Shown one piece after another: positions 61,243 to 64,000 of a DNA stretch of 64,000 nucleotides. Origin of the DNA: Candidatus Mediterraneibacter merdipullorum. GTDB taxonomy: Bacteria; Bacillota; Clostridia; Lachnospirales; Lachnospiraceae. The notes beneath the pieces are model-generated. The model was given only the letters and a program-made list of their open reading frames with translations, had not been told where the DNA came from and ran no database searches. Made by a program: the position numbers and the translations under genes. Where the stretch lies: the NCBI GenBank assembly GCA_019117125.1, contig DXAL01000013.1, positions 42,789-106,788 on the forward strand, in the 5' to 3' direction. Every line of letters starts with the position of its first letter. Within the stretch, counting starts at the first letter, position 1.

Positions 61243-62406
61243 TTACCGTATCACACGGACTTTCAGCACGCCGTCCACGGAGGCGAGCTGCGCCTCCAGC
61301 TCCGGAGATACCGTGCCGTCCACATCGATCATAGTATAGGCATACTCTTTTTTGCTCTTGTTCGTCATCAGAGCGATGTTCATATCCTTTGATGCGAGTA
61401 TGGTCGTAAACTGTCCCAGCATGTTCGGGATGTTCCTGTGGAGAATGGTAAGACGCTCCCCGTCGGTCTTTGCGCCCATGTTGCAGTCCGGGTAATTGAC
61501 GGAATGGGAGATATTTCCGTTTTCCAGGAAATCCCGGAGTTCGGATGCCGCCATCTTCGCGCAGTTGTCCTCGGACTCTTCCGTGGAAGCGCCCAGGTGC
61601 GGTATGACAATGGTATTCTTCACGCCCACGATCTCCTTGGTCGGGAAGTCTGTCACATAGCAGCGGACCTTGCCTGCCACGAGGGCGTCCACGATGTCTT
61701 CCTGGTTCACCAGCACATCCCTCGCAAGGTTTAAGATGACCACGCCGTCCTTCATCAGGCTGATGGCGTTCTTGTCGATCATGCCCTTCGTGTCTTCCAG
61801 GGCCGGCACATGGATGGTGATGTAGTCGCACTCGCTGTATATCTCATCCACGGTCTTTGCGTGATGGATGTTGCGGGAGAGCATCCACGCCGCGTCTACG
61901 GACACATAGGGGTCGTATCCGTACACATCCATCCCCAGGTGTATCGCCGCATTTGCCACGCGCACGCCGATGGCGCCCAGTCCGATGACGCCCAGCTTTT
62001 TCCCGGTAATCTCCGTTCCAGCAAACGCCTTTTTCTTCTTTTCCGTTATCTTGGCGATATCGCCGTCCTCCTCATATTCCTGCACCCAGTTGATGCCGCC
62101 GATGATATCCCTTGCAGCCAGCAGCATCCCGGCGATGACCAGTTCCTTCACACCGTTGGCATTGGCTCCCGGCGTGTTGAATACGACGATTCCCTCCTCG
62201 GCGCAGCGCTCCAGCGGAATATTGTTTACCCCGGCGCCTGCGCGCGCGATCGCCTTCAAGTTCTTTCCGAACTCCATCTCGTGCATCTTGGCGCTGCGCA
62301 CAAGGATGGCGTCCGCCTCGTCTGTATTTCCCGTCACTACATAATTCTCATCCAGTCTTTCCAGTCCTGCTTCCGAGATTGGATTGAGGCAATGATATTT
62401 ATACAT
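61243..62406 (-). CDS. serA: D-3-phosphoglycerate dehydrogenase
   Basis: The product has 387 residues. It starts serine synthesis by oxidising 3-phosphoglycerate. The NAD motif is GLGAIGVRVANAAIHLGMD, the catalytic His lies in IPHLGASTEESEDN, and a C-terminal ACT domain (QFTTILASKDMNIALM) suggests serine control. It is the shorter clostridial type (no intervening domain). It starts one base after serC ends. Confidence 0.95.
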   Translation of the reverse strand: MYKYHCLNPISEAGLERLDENYVVTGNTDEADAILVRSAKMHEMEFGKNLKAIARAGAGVNNIPLERCAEEGIVVFNTPGANANGVKELVIAGMLLAARDIIGGINWVQEYEEDGDIAKITEKKKKAFAGTEITGKKLGVIGLGAIGVRVANAAIHLGMDVYGYDPYVSVDAAWMLSRNIHHAKTVDEIYSECDYITIHVPALEDTKGMIDKNAISLMKDGVVILNLARDVLVNQEDIVDALVAGKVRCYVTDFPTKEIVGVKNTIVIPHLGASTEESEDNCAKMAASELRDFLENGNISHSVNYPDCNMGAKTDGERLTILHRNIPNMLGQFTTILASKDMNIALMTNKSKKEYAYTMIDVDGTVSPELEAQLASVDGVLKVRVIR

Positions 62407-62407
62407 C

Positions 62408-63490
62408 TTACCGATTCTCCTCTTCAAATTTCTTCATGAAATCAACCAGCGCCGCAACGCCTTCATACGGCATCGCATTGTAGATGCTGGCGCGCATGCC
62501 GCCTACGCTCCGGTGTCCTTTTAAGTTCTCAAGCCCGGCTGCCTTCGCCTCTTTGACGAACTTCGCATCCAGGTCCGCATCCCCGGTCACAAAGGGGACG
62601 TTCATGAGAGACCGGTCTTTCGGGACGACCGTCCCGCAAAAGAGCCTGCTCTCGTCCAGGAAATCATAGAGGACTTTCGCCTTCTTCTCATTCCGCTCTT
62701 TCATCGCGGCGAGCCCGCCCTGGGCTTTCAGCCACTTGAAGACCTTGCCGCAGATATAGATGCCGTACGCCGGAGGCGTATTGTAAAGGGACTTTGCATC
62801 CGCATGGGTCTTGTAGGTCAGCATGGTCGGAGTTCCGGGGAGCACATCTTCTGTGATAAGGTCCTCCCGGATGATGGCGATGACCACGCCTGCCGGTCCG
62901 ATGTTCTTCTGGGCTCCTCCGTAGAGCATGCCGTATCTCGTCACGTCCACGGGTTCGGAGAGGAAGCAGGACGAGATATCCGATACGAGAATCTTTCCCT
63001 TCGTGTTGGGGAGCTGCTGATACTTTGTCCCGTAGATGGTATTGTTCTCACAGATATAGACATAGTCTGCATCCTCGGACACCGGAAGGTCCGAGCAGTC
63101 CGGGATATAGGAGAACGTCCGGTCCTCGGACGACGCGATGCGGTTGACCTTTCCGTATTTTTCCGCTTCTTTCGCCGCTTTTTTCGCCCACTGTCCGGTG
63201 ATGATATAGTCCGCCACGCGGTTCTTCATCAGGTTCATGGGAATCATGGCGAACTGCTGGGAAGCGCCGCCCTGGAGGAACAGGACCCGGTAGTTGTCCG
63301 GGATGCCCATCAGGTCTCTTAAATCCTGCTCTGCCTCCGTGATGATTTCCTCAAATGCTTTGGAGCGGTGGCTCATCTCCATCACCGACATGCCGGTCCC
63401 TCTATAGTCCAGCATCTCGTCCGCCGCTTCTCTCAAGACTTCCTCCGGCAGGACGGCAGGTCCTGCAGAAAAATTATACACTCTGCTCAT
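62408..63490 (-). CDS. serC: Phosphoserine aminotransferase
   Basis: The product has 360 residues. It turns 3-phosphohydroxypyruvate to phosphoserine with glutamate. RVYNFSAGPAVLPEEVL at the start and GTGMSVMEMSHRSKAFEEI are hallmarks; the PLP Lys lies in YGGAQKNIGPAGV. Its start overlaps the ilvB end by 17 bases. serC-serA together make phosphoserine. Confidence 0.97.
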   Translation of the reverse strand: MSRVYNFSAGPAVLPEEVLREAADEMLDYRGTGMSVMEMSHRSKAFEEIITEAEQDLRDLMGIPDNYRVLFLQGGASQQFAMIPMNLMKNRVADYIITGQWAKKAAKEAEKYGKVNRIASSEDRTFSYIPDCSDLPVSEDADYVYICENNTIYGTKYQQLPNTKGKILVSDISSCFLSEPVDVTRYGMLYGGAQKNIGPAGVVIAIIREDLITEDVLPGTPTMLTYKTHADAKSLYNTPPAYGIYICGKVFKWLKAQGGLAAMKERNEKKAKVLYDFLDESRLFCGTVVPKDRSLMNVPFVTGDADLDAKFVKEAKAAGLENLKGHRSVGGMRASIYNAMPYEGVAALVDFMKKFEEENR

Positions 63491-64000
63491 GTTTCATATC
63501 CTCCTCGTCAAATGCCTCTTTGATATCTGCTCCCGGCGCAACCATCGGCCACACTTTGTCGTCGCTGTCAATCTGACAGTCTATCACCACCGGATGACCG
63601 AGCTTTAACGCAAGGGCAAAGGCTTCTTTAAACTCCTCCTGTGTCTCCACATGGATGCCCTTCGCGCCCATCGCCTCGGCGACTTTTGCAAAATCCACCA
63701 CATCCCGGAGCACGGTCGCGGAATACCGCTCGTCATAAAACAGGTCCTGCCACTGGCGCACCATGCCGAGCACGTGGTTGTTGACCACCACTTCGATGAC
63801 CGGGATGTCATGCCGGACCGCTGTGGCAATCTCGTTCATGTTCATGCGGAAGCAGCCGTCGCCGGCGATATTGACCACGGTCCGGTCCGGACAGCCGGCT
63901 TTCGCCCCAAGGGATGCCCCGAGACCGTATCCCATCGTCCCCAGTCCCCCGGAAGTCAGGAGGGTGCGCGGCTTCGTGTACTTGTAATACTGTGCCGCCC
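63474..64000 (-). CDS. ilvB: Acetolactate synthase large subunit, C-terminal part (cut by window edge)
   Basis: The last 175 residues are visible. The thiamine diphosphate motif AGDGCFRMNMNEIATAVRHD with the NNHVLGMVRQWQDLFYDERYS stretch is typical of the large subunit that makes acetolactate for valine, leucine and isoleucine. The ilvA gene at 35972-37186 serves the same pathway. The start lies beyond 64000. The overlap with serC suggests a joint transcript of branched-chain and serine genes. Confidence 0.93.
   Translation of the reverse strand, partial: AAQYYKYTKPRTLLTSGGLGTMGYGLGASLGAKAGCPDRTVVNIAGDGCFRMNMNEIATAVRHDIPVIEVVVNNHVLGMVRQWQDLFYDERYSATVLRDVVDFAKVAEAMGAKGIHVETQEEFKEAFALALKLGHPVVIDCQIDSDDKVWPMVAPGADIKEAFDEEDMKHEQSV

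Overview
This window comes from a spore-forming, anaerobic Firmicute. The best guess is a fairly GC-rich member of the Lachnospiraceae (Clostridium cluster XIVa). The evidence is the spore coat ATPase SpoIVA with a sigma-E-like promoter, a Re-type citrate synthase of the kind known from clostridia, an enteric-type PyrB/PyrI aspartate transcarbamylase, a class A RNase P RNA, AGGAGG ribosome sites throughout, and many clear sigma-A promoters with hairpin terminators. Most of the window is chromosomal housekeeping sequence read on the minus strand. I see no phage, transposase, CRISPR array, tRNA or rRNA.

Layout from left to right. 1-4010 holds an Agr-like two-component system (LytTR regulator plus GHKL kinase) with a large lipoprotein and a cut-off membrane protein. 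4249-5508 holds an SPFH (band 7) membrane protein with a ribbon-helix-helix repressor, and a double palindrome over their promoter. 5610-7007 is a membrane diguanylate cyclase whose sensor half looks like an ECF-transporter S component. 7081-8826 pairs a GGGtGRT protein with a NifU-like scaffold. 8954-13296 carries cinA C-terminal domain, pgsA and rimO, then rpoZ, gmk and yicC. 13558-15303 is rqcH on the plus strand. 15324-17764 is a DUF815 ATPase with pheA. 17837-19655 is the pyrBI operon, with a well-translated leader ORF in front of it. 19661-24958 holds a DAHP synthase, rnpB, rnhA, a metallo-hydrolase, a MoaB-like protein, a nucleoside deaminase and a purine nucleoside phosphorylase. 25073-27838 is a large SF2 helicase with a membrane hairpin near its C terminus. 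28076-33960 holds spoIVA, gpsA, plsY, der and a PDZ/radical SAM protein.

34140-35324 is a long PRPP synthase on the plus strand. 35450-42460 is an rnc-smc-ftsY operon extended by ilvA and a DUF1653 gene. 42556-44656 holds acpP, plsX, rpmF and yceD. 44792-52092 is the most unusual part: seven closely spaced genes with one promoter. In transcription order they encode a membrane transglutaminase, an aspartate/glutamate-type racemase, an adenylation enzyme, a carrier protein, an MBOAT acyltransferase, an SGNH-like protein and a lipoprotein. This resembles the dlt D-alanylation pathway, but it has extra genes and altered key residues.

52328-57506 holds ackA, pta, mgtE and tmcAL. 57680-61053 encodes NADP isocitrate dehydrogenase, a GntR regulator and Re-citrate synthase, which together form most of an oxidative branch towards 2-oxoglutarate. 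61243-64000 holds serA, serC and the end of ilvB.

Coordinates of start codons were chosen by ribosome-site spacing and family lengths. Function calls rest on motifs and recalled family features; no database search was run.
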